Shown one piece after another: positions 1 through 12,200 of a stretch of 64,000 nucleotides of DNA. This DNA is from Ophioceras dolichostomum. Its lineage: Eukaryota > Ascomycota > Sordariomycetes > Magnaporthales > Ophioceraceae. Position numbers and translations under genes: made by a program. Under the pieces are notes generated by a model. That model did not search any database and was not told the DNA's origin. It was given only the letters and a program-made list of their open reading frames with translations. The stretch is from assembly GCA_003049485.1 (NCBI GenBank), contig PYST01000011.1, forward strand, positions 124,001 through 188,000, read 5' to 3'. Numbering within the stretch: the first letter of the stretch is position 1; each line of letters starts with the position of its first letter.

Positions 1-1200
1 GGCGACTGCGTTCTCAACTCTATCGCCTACTCCTTCGCGGCAGGTGTCACAGACGACCACACCCTCCGTGCCTCCTACTTCGGCTACATGAGCTCCGTCA
101 CCTATGTCGTCAACCTGACGGGCCCATCCCTAGCGGCAGCGACCATGAGTCGGCTGGTCTGGCTCCCTTTCTGGATCGGCCTCACGCTCCTCGCACTCGC
201 CATCCTCGTCGTCAAAAGAATCCCCGACGACGCTTCCGCCGCGATGGACCACACACCTACGCCCAGTTCCCGGCGGCGAGCGAGAGCAGACAGTGACCGT
301 GGCGGACCCTCCACGCCGCTCATCTCCTCCTCACCGTCTGCTGCACATACCGGCGGGCTGTCTAAGAAGGAGCCAGAGCCAATCCCCGCTATCATGTCTG
401 CTACCAAGGACGGCTTCCGCACACTCTACGGCGTAGCCGCCAGCCAGCCTCGCAACTTCGCCCTCCTCCTGCTCAGCATGTTCCTCACGTCCTTCGCGAG
501 CGCAGACACGAAGCTTCTGGTGCAGTACATCTCCAAACGCTACGAGTGGACATTCGCGTCCGCGGGCTACTTGCTTTCCGGGAAAGCCGTCGTCAACTTC
601 GTCCTGCTCGCCTTCATCGTGCCCACGCTGCTTCGCTCACGACAGACGCGCCGGCGCAACCACCACCACCAGTCACTGTCCTCGCCGATTTTGGCGCCCT
701 CTCCTTCGGCCGAGAAGACGACCCTCCGCGACGCGCACGTCTGCCTCGTCCTCTCCGTCATCGGCGCGCTGGCGATCGCCTTCGCGGGATCCGTGTGGCT
801 GCTAGCCCCGGCACTGCTGATCTACGCGCTGGGCTCCGCCCTGCCGGTGTTCACGCTGTCGCTGCTGAAGTCGCCGCAGATCTCGCCCCCTCCGTCGTCG
901 ACGGCGGCTTCTTCCTCCTCCTCGGGACCGCTGCTGTCGCCGCCGTCGCCGTCCCTGTCGCGTCGTCGCGGGGAGAGCAGCAGCGTCCACAACCACGAGG
1001 CCGATGCGGACGAGATGACCATCTTCTCGATCGTCATGATCGTCAAGACCATCGGTTCATTCGTCGGCTATCCCATCGTCACGCTCCTGTGGTTGTTGGG
1101 CATGTCAATCGGCGGGCCCGCGCTCGGCGTGCCGTATCTGGGTAGCTCGCTTTGCTATGTTGCTGCTATCGGCGTGCTTGGGGCTATTCGTCTTATCTGA
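1..1200 (+). CDS. MFS transporter, C-terminal part (5' end off the window)
   Basis: The reading frame is open from base 1 to the TGA at 1198-1200 and gives 399 residues, so the gene starts to the left of the window. Hydrophobic helices occur around residues 35-65, 145-170, 190-215, 245-285 and 340-395. They are separated by a Ser/Pro/Arg-rich loop and by a second Ser-rich loop near residues 290-335. This pattern fits the second half of a 12-helix major facilitator transporter in the plasma or an organelle membrane. The substrate cannot be told from this part. The ATG at 88 lies inside the frame, but the 29 codons before it already read as transporter helix, so it is not taken as the start. 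No intron is seen in this part. Major facilitator membership is inferred from topology and composition, not from a diagnostic motif. Confidence 0.72.
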   Translation, partial: GDCVLNSIAYSFAAGVTDDHTLRASYFGYMSSVTYVVNLTGPSLAAATMSRLVWLPFWIGLTLLALAILVVKRIPDDASAAMDHTPTPSSRRRARADSDRGGPSTPLISSSPSAAHTGGLSKKEPEPIPAIMSATKDGFRTLYGVAASQPRNFALLLLSMFLTSFASADTKLLVQYISKRYEWTFASAGYLLSGKAVVNFVLLAFIVPTLLRSRQTRRRNHHHQSLSSPILAPSPSAEKTTLRDAHVCLVLSVIGALAIAFAGSVWLLAPALLIYALGSALPVFTLSLLKSPQISPPPSSTAASSSSSGPLLSPPSPSLSRRRGESSSVHNHEADADEMTIFSIVMIVKTIGSFVGYPIVTLLWLLGMSIGGPALGVPYLGSSLCYVAAIGVLGAIRLI

Positions 1201-1414
1201 GTGGGAGAGGTGTTGGATCTCTAGAATATTAGAGGCGATTTTGTTTCTTTTGCTTTAAATTCTTTCCGTTCCTCCATTGTCATTTGCATGTAGCGGTGGG
1301 TGTCTGGTTGTTCTGGTTGTCTGTATGCATGCATTGCTTTCGACGTATCCTCGATTGGATCATTCCCAAATCGTACAGCGTTTTATCCGTACAGCTTAAA
1401 GAGTATCCCCAGGA

Positions 1415-1522
1415 ATGGCAAGTGATCTGAGCACCGTTTGGGTCGTCCTGACGGCCATCAGCGCTGCATCGGCTCTCGACGGCCGCTTCAGGACCGCAGA
1501 GGACAACCTTGGTGACCACTAA
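1415..1522 (+). pseudogene. Decayed inverted copy of the S28 peptidase first exon
   Basis: Bases 1419-1512 on the plus strand align with the minus-strand start of the peptidase gene (3935 down to about 3845) with roughly 80 % identity counted by eye. A shared 18-base block is TCTGAGCACCGTTTGGGT. One base is missing at the original start codon, so the ancestral ATG is lost, but an ATG at 1415 restores the frame. The result is a 35-codon frame that still reads like the peptidase signal peptide (LSTVWV-LTA-SAASA) and stops at 1520-1522. Beyond about 1515 the similarity fades. This is best read as the remnant of an inverted duplication, not a functional gene. Confidence 0.6.
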
Positions 1523-1844
1523 GCTACTCCGTTTGTGATGTTGACGGCAGCCGGCTGTCACCGCGCCGAGGACCGCTAGTATAATGCACGTGTGGTAAGT
1601 TTTCCAACGCACGAGCGTGTGCTATACGTCTTCTGCTGTCCAAGGCAGGTGACCCCTCGTACGGAGCAAAAATACGGTGCAAAACTCATCACAAAACATC
1701 AATCTCGTGGATTCGAGAATTAGAAGACCCAATGGTGCGGGTGATCGATACCTTCTATTCGTACTTGCTAATTATTCTAAGCTACCTAGGTAGGTAGAGG
1801 TAGGTAGGTATCCTAGTGGAAGGGTTGACGTCTTCGGTCCATGA

Positions 1845-3935
1845 TCAGCCTTCAACGGCTAGCAGCGTTTGACCTAGGTAGCAAACCGTTGTTAGCTCGA
1901 TATTCCTCACGCCAAGGGAGCCAAATAGTCCGCACACGACACCTTGGCAGTTCTGTGCCCTCCCGGCCCGTTTACTATATCTTTCCAGGTCGTACCGTGT
2001 CTTCGCTGAGTACGATACGCCACAGCCCGGGCAGTCGCCTCCCACAAAATGGGAGGGTAGTGGGTGTTCCGTGTAATGTGGAGGAAAAGAGCAACACTTA
2101 CTAGTATCTATGCCCTCTTGGAGGCCAAGGTGGCTGCTGCTGCCGCTGCTGGCACCCTTGTCCTTCTTATTCTCCTCCTTCCACTGCTCTAACCAAGCCG
2201 TCACGAACTCGACCTCCTGCTTCTGCGCCTCGACGATGGTCTTGGGAGGCAGCCCTGGCTTCGTCTCGTTGGGCCACAGGCCATACTCATCCCAGTGGTG
2301 CACCGCCTTGCCCCCGATGAGGATGAAGGGCTCCTCGACGGTCGAGTTTCGATTCGACCGGGGCGCGTCGGGCGCGTGCGTGCCCGCGTACAGCCAGGGG
2401 TCCGCCTCGCCGTCGATCAGCGCCACGCGCGGATATGAGAAGTTGAAGCCGCCGTGCTTGTTGATGGCGTCCACGTCCGCCGGCTTGGTGATGTTGAAGC
2501 CAGCCTTACATTGGAAGGAGAGGTAATCGAGATCGATGAGGCGGGAGATCAGGGGCAGTTGGGTGGATGGCACGCCGGAGCCGGTTGAGAGGTATCCCCA
2601 TCTGTGAAGGGGAGTGGGGAATTAGTCAGGGGTTAGTGGATGAGAGCGGCGCTGCGTGTCTATCAGGTAGGGTAGCGTCTCTGCCAGGCAGGGCAGGAGA
2701 GTCTAGCAGGTACGGTAGTAGGATATACCGGGCTGGGCAGGGGGCCAAGCTTACTGCGTGCAAACTTGGTACATCCACGACCGATCTGGCGACCGGTCGA
2801 GGCCATCAAGCGCGAGCCTGGTAGAGTTGATTTGACTGAAACACTCCTCTTGCGTCTGACCGAGGCGGCGACAACGCTGAACATGAGTTTTGTTGATATA
2901 GCCGATGTAGTTTAACATGCTGGGGTTCAACAAGGCCTTCTGGTCGGAATAGCCGCCCAGGTCAAGCAGATCATTCACCGTCGAGTTGAGGCGCTCCGTA
3001 TCAGGGAACAGTACCCCATCGTAGGTAATGTTGCCGCAGTATTGGTAAATAGTGGGATTGCTGTTTTTGGGATTCCAGTTGAGACTTTGCCAGCGCCACA
3101 TGCTCAGAGAGAGCACGCTCGCGAAGTCGCCCAGGTTTTCGAGGTTACCGAGTCCGAAGGCGTCCTTCAGACGCGCCGTGGCCTCCGGGTTTCGACCGCC
3201 CAGCGCGATGTTGTCGACGACATGTGTGAGCTTCTGGGTCGCGACAACGCAATCCGGTGGGGCGAACCGTCGGTGGGCCTCGAAATACTGCCAATAGTCC
3301 CAGATGGCAGCGGTTACCCCCGAAGACGAAATTGCACCCCAATACACGTCCGGGTAAAGCTTCCGGAGGAAAGCGACGAAGGCGCCGGCATACGAACCAC
3401 CATAAGCGATATACGGCGTAGTGTGCGATGTCAGGTTCTTGTCCTCGAACCCTTCGAAGACGACGTTCCGGGCGAAGTACGCCGCATCGGCCAAGGCCTG
3501 ATCTGTCGTAAGGAAGCGCATGTTTTTGGTGGACAGGTCCGGTACGGGGAAGCTTTTCCCGTAGTAGCGATGCTCGAGGACGACGCTCATGCCGCCCGTG
3601 GCCTGGGACAGCTGGTACAGTATACCTTTCTGCATGAACAACATCCTATTTGCCCCATCCGTTTCGCCGGCAGCCAGGACGATCACAGGCCCTCCCTCGC
3701 GGTAGTATCTGGCATCGAACCAGTAGCGGAGACTGAACGTCCCGTTCACGTGTGGCTCGTAGGACGAATCATTGTGGAAATGGTCGATGGGAACCGAGAT
3801 GTTGTAGGTAGGGTATATGTATTGAGCAGACTCGGACGCCAGCAAGCTCGTGTCCTCCGTGGTCCTGAAGTGCCCGCCGAAAGCCGAAGCGGCGCGGCCG
3901 GCCGCCAGGGCAACCCAAACGGTGCTCAGAATCAT
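1845..3935 (-). CDS. Secreted S28-family serine carboxypeptidase
   Basis: Three exons (3935-2755, 2601-2102, 1873-1845) join in phase to 569 residues. Introns are 2754-2602 (GTAAGC...CACAG) and 2101-1874 (GTAAGT, branch GCTAAC, CCTAG). Residues 1-18 look like a signal peptide and many N-glycosylation sequons follow, so the protein is probably secreted. The family cleaves at the carboxyl side of proline near peptide ends. The catalytic serine sits in GGSYAG (Ser181), the aspartate in DGEADPW, and the histidine in GGKAVHHWDEYG, all in the order expected for Pro-X carboxypeptidases. The C-terminal region after WLEQWKEENKK is low-complexity. The second intron is a multiple of three with no stop, so its retention would lengthen the tail without breaking the frame. 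A 9-base tandem repeat lies in the promoter, and a relic of exon 1 lies downstream in inverted orientation. Confidence 0.88.
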
Positions 3936-5661
3936 GATCTCTCAGTGGCGATACCTAATAATAAGAGGGTGGGAAGAGCGAGGACGGACCGTGGATGTGC
4001 AAGGGGAAATGCGGGAAATGCGGGAAATGCGGGAGGCGATAATCAGTTCCCGGTGATCTTCATCAGAAGTCGGCAAACGCTCAGGAAATGTATCACGGCA
4101 AAAATGTCGAGCGTTAATTGGCCAGATTCTGCCATGCCCAATCGTGCCATCCAGCCGCATCGGGATGGCCCTTCCCCCCAACTCCAAGTTCAACGAAATA
4201 CAGAAGCAAGGAAAGCCCGAGAAAGGATTAGGAAGGAAGGAGGCCGGGCTTTAGTGCCTCCCGGGTTGGAAGGAGTGATTGCACCATCAAACAGAGGCAG
4301 CTGCAATCAAATGCATTGTACTGTGCAGTCGGGTACTGAGAGTAGCCGGGACCTGGTGATTTGATCGGAAAGAGATCCTCGCGCAGTTGCCCATCCCTCT
4401 CTTGGGCTTGAGGTTAACCCCACTGTGCCTGCTTTGAACGGTCCGCCCCGGGCGGAAGAGCCCTAGCGAACGAGGAAACCGGCACTGCGTCAACGCGGCA
4501 ATTGGCTGTCGTGCTCGACCACGAGACAGAAGTAGGAGGGTGAAGGTACGGCCTCCAGAGTGCCCACAGAGGAGCTAGCCTGCAGCAAAGGCCATGTCGC
4601 TGTTCCAGTATTTTCCAACGGATTGGTTTCGGCTCGGCCCGAACTGAATGAACCCCAGTCGCTGTGACCAAAGTGCCGGGTGGCCCCACCACCACCAACA
4701 CGCCCGCCCCTGACATTTTCCAAAGTGCAGGAGGTTGTCTGCACGGCATCTTTCTATGTCATGCACGTTGCTGATGATCATGTCCATATGATTTCTACCT
4801 ACCAGCTACTCGCCTGATATCTAGCAGAAAACGATATGCTCCTAGCAGTACTCAACAAACAAGAAAAGAAGAAGAATCCCACGCCTCGTTTCTTGCTTGC
4901 TTTCCTACACGCTCGCTCGCTCGCTCGCTCGATTGCTGGTGATGATGATGCCTGCGTTCTCAGAAAGGAAAGACAAGGGGGCAAAATCATTTCCAACGCA
5001 CACAAAGTCAAAAACGTACCAGGCAGAATTCGCTGTTAACGTATCCATCCATTCTTCCGTCCCATTCTATTCCATACCATTCCTCTCGCAAGCCAAAACT
5101 AAACAATCCTGTCATGTCATGTCCAGTAGAGAGAAGTAGTAGGTCCTGTGATCGTCCCAAATCCATCCATCCTGTTGTCATAGAAGAAGAACGGGAAAAA
5201 ATGAAGGGGGGCTCCGAGATCCATCCATTCTTGATAAAAGCAAGCAGACGACTATGTAGAATAAAAGAGAGAGAAAAGCACGTAGTTCATGGCAGAAAAG
5301 ACACACCAAGAATCGAAGGGTGGGGGGATGGGCAGAGTAGTATCATCACAAGGGGTTGAGAGGAGAGAAAAATAGACTAGAGAGATGGGCTACATGCCGG
5401 GACGGGGGCAAGGAAGAAACCGTAGAGGGGGTACATGTCAGGATGGGGAAAAGAAAGGACGGGGATAGCCACTTGCTGCTCCTCAACCAAAGCCGGCAAG
5501 AGAGCAAGCAAGAAAGACAGAGACGAGACAAGATCGGAGTATTGCCCTCGCAGCAGCATCAGCAGCAACAGCAACGGGACAAATCCATCCAACCCCTCCT
5601 TTTCCTTCCTTCCTTCCTCAAGACAGCACCGAGAAAGCCAGCCATGGGTCACGGGGCAGCT
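3936..5661. other. Spacer between the S28 peptidase promoter and the AAA ATPase 3' end
   Basis: No convincing gene is seen. Points of note are a threefold 9-base repeat (unit CGGGAAATG, 4003-4034) about 70-100 bases upstream of the peptidase start and a GCTC tetranucleotide run at about 4910-4931. Bases 4950-5660 are purine-rich and probably include the 3' UTR of the AAA ATPase gene. Reading frames on both strands here are short and have no recognisable domain. Confidence 0.5.
4003..4034. repeat. 9-bp tandem repeat, three copies
   Basis: The unit GGGAAATGC repeats three times in a row just upstream of the S28 peptidase. It lies in the presumed promoter; no factor is assigned to it. Confidence 0.7.
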
Positions 5662-8600
5662 CTAGAAATAGCTGCGCATAGCATCCTGGTAGCCCGTGCC
5701 ACCCTTGAGGTCGCGGTCGAACGACATCTGCACGTCCAGGACCTGTCGGATGTGACTCATCGACAGCGGCTCCCCCTTGTTGACGGCAAGAGCCTGCGCC
5801 GTGCGGACCGTGTTCTTGATCTGGCGGCCGTTGAGCTCGTGGCGCGCCAGCACGTTGTAGTCCTCCTCCGTGAAGGGCATCAGGTCGATCTTCTCGAGTA
5901 CGCGCACGCGCTCGATGAAGATCTTGAAGATGGCCTTCTTTGCCGAGGGGGTTAGGCTGTCGTAGCGGAGGGCGATGTGGATTCGGGACTGGAATGCGTC
6001 GTCGAACGTCTACGAAAAAGGAAAATAAATACAGATGTGAGTTACTTGAATGTAGAGAGTGGGATTGGAAGAAAGGAAGGGGCGAGGAATGGTGAATGGA
6101 AGAGAATGAAGGCCTTACCTCAACACGGTTGGTCGTCAGGAATAGAATGCCCTGGAAGTACTCTAGCTGGCGCAGGAAAATGCTGACTAGCGCGTTGCGG
6201 TGGATGTCGTGCATGTTGCGCTTCTCGAGGAACACGTCGGCCTCGTCGAGCAGCAGGATGGCGCCCCAGGCGTGGCAGATGTCGAGGATCTTCTGCAGCT
6301 CCGTCTCGAGGAAGCGCGAGTCCGTGCCCAGCTCGCCCGCCGAGACCATGTACAGCGGGCACTTGAGCAGCTCGCTAATGCCCTCGGCCGTGAGGGTCTT
6401 GCCTGTTCCGGGGGGTCCGTGGAGAACGGCTGTTTCGTAGATGAAGTGTTAGTTTAAAAAGAAGAAGTCTGCGAGGGCTGCGAAGGTGTTGGGGTAAATG
6501 GGGACGAGAAAAAAAAGGTGTACTGACCAACAAGACCTTTGCCCTTGCCCTGAATTACATCGTCGATGCTCTCAGCGGCATGATACTTGTGCGACTCAAC
6601 CAGCGCCTTGACGATGTCCTTGGTCTTGGGCTCTAGCACGAGCGAGTCGTACGCCGTCTCGTTCCACTGGATATCCTTGACGCCGGACACCGTAAGCTCT
6701 AGCCAGAGCTTCTCCGCGAAAGCGAAGCCCAGGACCACGGGGGACGCGATAAGGTACTCCTCGTCGGTGAACTCGGGAGGCTGCTTCTTGTCGTCCTTGT
6801 CCTTATCCTTGCCACCGCCATTCGCATCATCACCCTCGCCGTCGGCGGCATTGTCCTTATCGTCCTCATCGGCGTCGTCGTCACCTCTTTTCCCCTGGAT
6901 CTTATCCAGCTTCTCCGGCTTGTTCTCCTCCTGCTCGACCAGCGACTTGGGCAGGCGGAGGAGCTGGACCTTACCCTTCTCGTCCTTCACCACCTTGGTC
7001 ACGTACTTGACCTTCTCGGGCTTCTCCAGCGCCTCGACCCCGCGGTCGTTGGCGTCAGGCTCGTCCGAGTCGGAGCCGCAGCCGCAGCCGTCGTCGTCGC
7101 CATCGTCGTCGTCGTCCGACAGGACGTCGTGGTCCTTGGGCCGGACGTGCGAGATCGGGTAGTTAGGGTTGATGCGGCGGTGGATGCTAGGGTCGATCAT
7201 GATGCGGCCGTTGATGTTCACCTTAACGATGGCTCGCTTCCGCTTGAAGAAGGCCAGACCCTGGTGGGCCCGGTAGTGCACGCCGCTCAGCGCCACGAAC
7301 TTCTTGCCGCGCTCGATGAGGTCCTTGCGGACCTGGGCTTCGTTCTTGTGGTACTCCAGCGGGTACACGGGGAGGCTGGTGATCTTGCGGGCGCCCCGGA
7401 ACTCGCCGACCTCCTCCGTCTGGCTGCCGAAGCCGAACTGCTTGCCGTCGTACTCGAAGTACTTTCCGTCGACGAGGTAGTACTCGCCCTTCATGATGCT
7501 ATAGTGCTTCTCCGCGACCTCCACCTTGAACACCCTGGGCTCGTCGATCGCGCCGTAGGTGGCGGTGAAGGCGAGAGTGTTCGGCTTCCACAGCGCCCAG
7601 AGGAGGTCGAAGGTGATCAGGCCGTTTTTCAACATCGGGTGGAGGCTGGTAGAAATGTTAGTATCATAACAGTAACTATCAGAATTGGGGTCGTCCCGCC
7701 GAAACGCCACTCCGTGAAAGGATGGGAGTTCAGTGTAGGAGGGAAAGGGCTGCAACGAACCTGCTCTTGACAGTGCTATAGTCCTTGTTGATGTACTTGA
7801 TCAGGACCTTCAGGTGCTCCCTCTTGGACAGCAGGCGCTTCTGCTCCTTCTTCTTCGCGTGCTTGTCCGAGCCCGAAGCCTTGGCCTTCTTAAGGGCCTT
7901 CAAGTGCTTCGTAAGGTCATCGAGATAGCTAACAGAGGGCAAATCGAGCCAGTCAAATCGAGTCAGTCAGCAGATGTCGGAAGTTGATTCAGCAAGGGAG
8001 TAGGTATCTCAACATCAACGCAAGAAGGATGGGCGCGGGAAGGAGTTAGAACGTACAGGAAAAGCATGTTAGGATCCACTTTCGGGGTTTCCTCGACCAG
8101 GCTGACCCCCTTGATGTTGCCCATGACCTCCTGGAGACACTCGCGGAGGAGCTTGCTCTTGATGTCGACCTGGGTGTGTTTGTACTTGCCCTCCCAGTCG
8201 AAAGAGCGGCGGACGTGGAAGATGTACTCGTCGTACTGTGCGTCCGTCGACGCCTCAGCCGTGTCCTGGAGCTTGTAGGCGTGGATCGTGTTGTCCCACA
8301 CATGGTCGACACGCTTGTAGTCGAGGCGAGGCGACTTGCGCTTCGGCTTGCCCAGGTGGCGCTGCTGCTTCTTATCCAGACCACCAAGTAGGAGGCCCCG
8401 CTGCTTGTTGGGGTCTGAAATCTCGATGGAAATGCCATTGTCCAGACGTCCCAGACCGCCACCCACGCGGCCACGGCCCAGCATACCACGGCGGGCCCTA
8501 GACCGTCCGTCGTCGGCCGGGGGTGGCATCCGGTAGGGGTCGGCAGGGATGAAACTACGGTTATAGGTCGTACCCAGGTCGACACCGAGGCCGCCGCCGC

Positions 8601-9207
8601 CGTAGCCGCCCCCTCCGCCATAGTTGCCTTGCTGGAACTGCTGCATTTGCATCTGCCTCAGCAGGTTCTGCTCCTGTTGCTGGTTGAACTGGTCGCGTTG
8701 CTCTGCCTCCAGCTCGCCATCCGAAGACTCGCTCTCGTCCGAGGTGCCCGAATCGGAGCTGCTGCTAGAGTCCGAGGGTGCCTGCGTCTTCGAAGCCTTC
8801 TTGTGCTTCCGAGACTTGGGCTTCTTCTTGTACTTCTGGATATCGTGGCGCTTCTTCGTGGCGCGCTTCTTCTTGTCGTCCTCGGAATCGGAATCCGAGT
8901 CCGAAGATGAAGATGATGAGGACGAGCTCTCGTCGTCGGAGTCGGAGTCATCAGAGGACTCTTCCGCGGCTGTCTCCTTCTTCGACTTCTTGGCCTTTGT
9001 TTTAGAGTGTTTTTTGCTGCGTTTCTCCTTCGCAGCTTTCTTGGGAGAAGCCTCCTTCCTCTCGGCCGACTTGGGTTCTGTGTCGGGGGTCTTGCTAGAA
9101 CCGCTTGGGGTCTCTGGTGGCGGGATCTTAACCTCGTCCACGTTGACAGAGTCGGGACGGCTTCCCTCACGCACCTCGACGGGGGCAGTGGCGTCCTTAG
9201 AGTCCAT
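5662..9207 (-). CDS. AAA-family ATPase with Ser/Lys-rich N-terminus and DUF7025-type domain
   Basis: Five exons (9207-8057, 7928-7761, 7645-6528, 6429-6119, 6009-5662) join in phase to 1031 residues. Residues 1-170 are disordered, rich in Ser-Asp and Lys, and look like a nuclear or RNA-processing tail. A Gly-rich patch follows near 200-215. The middle (about 300-700) matches the region before the ATPase that is called DUF7025 in fungal proteins, with an inserted acidic, low-complexity stretch. The C-terminal ATPase shows Walker A GPPGTGKT (about 817-824), Walker B ILLLDEAD, and a sensor-1-like LFLTTNR. A single AAA module suggests a hexameric, ATP-driven remodelling enzyme. The substrate is unknown. 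Intron 2 carries an ACTAAC branch point. The start at 9207 is the first ATG in frame and precedes the charged tail. The family is common in Pezizomycotina with many paralogues, so orthology is not claimed. Confidence 0.88.
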
Positions 9208-12200
9208 TTTGAACCCGGCGCCTCGAGGCTAGTGTCGGTGACGAGGAGAAAAGGGGGATAGGAGCGAAGAGTATCAAAGCGGGTGTTGCGACGTGTGCCA
9301 GGAGACGGCAGAGGATTTCGGGTGGGAGCGAGGACAGATTGCGGGGAATATGGAACGCTGGCTGGGAGGAGGTGACCAAGCAAAGAGAAGAGAGAACCGG
9401 GACAGCAGTTTTGAACTGGCACAGTATCTCTCGTTCTGCTGGCTTTAGCTCCTTTGTACACCGGCTAGGATCGACGAGATTGGCAGCAGCCGGGCTCAAC
9501 AGGGTGGTGGAACCGTCTGCGGTGCTTCGGTCTTAGGTTAGCAAGAAATGGAACAATTTCGAGGACCAGAGACCAGAGCCGGGTAAGAGCGCAGAGATTG
9601 TGCAGCCAGACGTAGCCAGACGTAGTCAGACAGGAGCTGCAAGTGCACAACGGATAGGGAAGCAACGGGCAAGGAGGCAGGACCAGCACGACGGCGGGAG
9701 AGCACAAGCAGGATGCAATGCAGAGGCATGCAGGCCAGGTGTCTCATCCGGGTGTGCAGCTTCGTTTTTGGTGGTGCAAGCTTCGCCAAAATGCAGCTTG
9801 CAACCACTTGCAACCGAAGCACTTTTCAGCAGCGCAGCTGTGCGACCTAGAAGGGCAGAAACGTGAGGGAGGAAGCAAGGGAGAGAGAGTCCGCATCCAA
9901 TTGAGTTGGGGAAATGCGGCAGGATACTGGATGCTGCTGTGGGTGGTGACGATAACGATGTACGGGAAGGATGCGACGTACCGAGAAATAGCTGTCCTCC
10001 ACCCCAAAAAAGACTGGATTGGGCCTGGAAGCTTCTCCGTGCGAGCTCTGTGTCGTGCTGTAGCGTCGGCCCGCGTTGCGTCTGCTTCGCGCTTCGTGCT
10101 GCGTCCGGTGTCTCCGCCGTCTGTCTTCTGGGCTGCTGGTCAGTCTGTCGTGGAGAGGCGGCTGCGGGAGATGCAGGACGGCGACGCAAGATGAGGTGGT
10201 TTTTGCTTCTGTGGGTCGCAGAGACTGAGGTGAGCCCGCGAGGTCGGTCACAAGAGGATTGGCAAGAGAGGAAGAGAAGAGTCGAGCAAGCCGAGGGTGA
10301 GGGAGACAAAGTGCGATGATAGAAAGCAGCGTTGAAAGCCACGAACCTGACAACGAGCACCAGCCCAAGGATTTAGGGATAGGCCTGGATTGGAGTATGA
10401 TATTGCCTCGTGCGAAGGATAAATATGGGAGGGTAGTAGCAGGTCGAGGTTCAGAGTCGGTTTGAGGTTCAGACTTGGTCAAGAAAGCGGCGGCCGCCAA
10501 ACATTCAAAAACGGCAACGGATTCAAACGCAACGTAGGAAGCAGAACGCACAAGCAAACGCAGCGCCACACAGCTGCCTGGCCGATGCCCTCAGTGCTGG
10601 AATTGACTTCGAGAGGCACCAGAGGGTAGGGTTGCTTTGGGGGTGATGGCGCGCGAGAAAGCTCAGTGGTGGGCTGGCAGCTGGATCCAGTGGCTACCTG
10701 GTCACACTGGTGGGAACGCGAGGATCAATGCAACGAACGACCCACAGGCTTTCACCCACAGACGGGAAGCACCCTTTTAAAGACCGACCTTTGCCCCATA
10801 TTTTGCTCTTCTCGGCGAGGGGCAACCACCCTGCACCTTCCCACTCCACGAATCAAGACTCATCACTGACAGCCTCCCCTCCATCACTCAAGCACTCCAA
10901 GTGTGTGTGCCCCCAACAGACAGCATTCCATTCCTCAGGAACCTCCGCTTCCAGGGAGGGAGCCAGTAAAGAAGAGAAACACCCAAGTGAAGAAGTCAAC
11001 CACACCACCACGGCAGCGAACGCCCCTGATCACTACCAACCTGCAGCGAGCCAAGGAGGTTAGGCACCCTGCACTCAAACACTTGACAGATCTCCCCCAA
11101 CTGCCCCCAACCAGCCAGGACTACCCAGCACTTCCCTGTACTTCCCTAAACTCCCCTGTACAGGAATCCCAGGCTCGCGGACAACAGCCAATGGGATCTT
11201 TCAAGTGTCAGAATCATGAATCGCAGGAGGCCATGCATGTCAGAAACGGGCGCAGAAGCACATCGGCTGGAACCGTCCCAGCAGCGAGGCGAGAAGCCAG
11301 TCAGCAAGACTCGTTTCCTGCAAAATGCATCCAAAAGGCCGGCCGTCCTTGTGGGCGGCATTTTGGTAAGGCTATCTGCCTATATCCCAGTGAATGACTC
11401 TCTACTAGTACCGACAGGCAACTATATGCACGTTGAGGAGGCTGAGTCTCCTCGCACTTTCGTTGCCTTGGCAAAAGAAATGCTGAGAAATGCTGCCTAG
11501 GAAGATGAGCCGCATCAGCTTGGCTTCTGAGGTTCTACAACGGTTCAGCGTGGCAAACTCCGTATCTTGATTCCCTCCCGCCTTACTCCGTAACTCGCTC
11601 TCAAATGCTTGGAAATTAAAGGAAGAATAAATAAAACCGGTGGTGGGCGGTGGGCAACGGCTAGCGGTCTTTCCGCCCATCTTACTCTTCCACCCATCCC
11701 AACCTCGCACCACCACCACACCTTAGGTACCTTATTCAACCAAAATCATCCTCCTCCTTCCCCTTTCCGGGCCAGCGTTTCCCACTTTCGTCTGTCTGGT
11801 AGGTATGGCTCTCTCAGCCAGCAGCTGATGATGGAGGGAACGCAACACCACCACCCACCCTAACCCACCGGGCTAGCGTGTGCAAGAGCCCGGCTGGTTA
11901 GGCGGTTTCCCACGAAGCAGTTAGACTTGTTGCTTTTGGTGGTCGTCTTTCTCACTCGTCCCTTACCGCCTTTTCGCATCCAGCACCCCTGCCCAGTCGT
12001 GTCACGCCGCCAAATTGAATGCATCCAGGGCCCGGACCTTTTGAATATTGGACAAGCACAAGATCCTTGATTAACCGTACTTCCAGAGACGCTCTCAGGG
12101 ATGAACCAACAGTCAAGGCGGCCCGCAAGGGATTCTACGTAGTAACAGTTAAATGTCCCGGTCTTATGACTCTACCTCTTTGGAATGCAAGCTTGAATGG

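Noticed and set aside
1280..1612. A 110-codon minus-strand frame that looks like a small secreted Cys-rich protein (hydrophobic N-terminus, several Cys).
   Set aside because: It has no ATG before the signal-like part (first codon is GTG), and part of it is antisense to the relic of the peptidase first exon.
3042..4364. A 440-codon plus-strand frame opposite the S28 peptidase.
   Set aside because: It is antisense to a gene with complete catalytic motifs and splice-consistent exons; its composition is Arg/Pro-rich as in shadow frames.
9626..10569. Overlapping minus-strand frames of about 240 codons upstream of the AAA ATPase.
   Set aside because: They have Ser/Arg/Pro-rich composition and no domain or codon bias; more likely leader and spacer.
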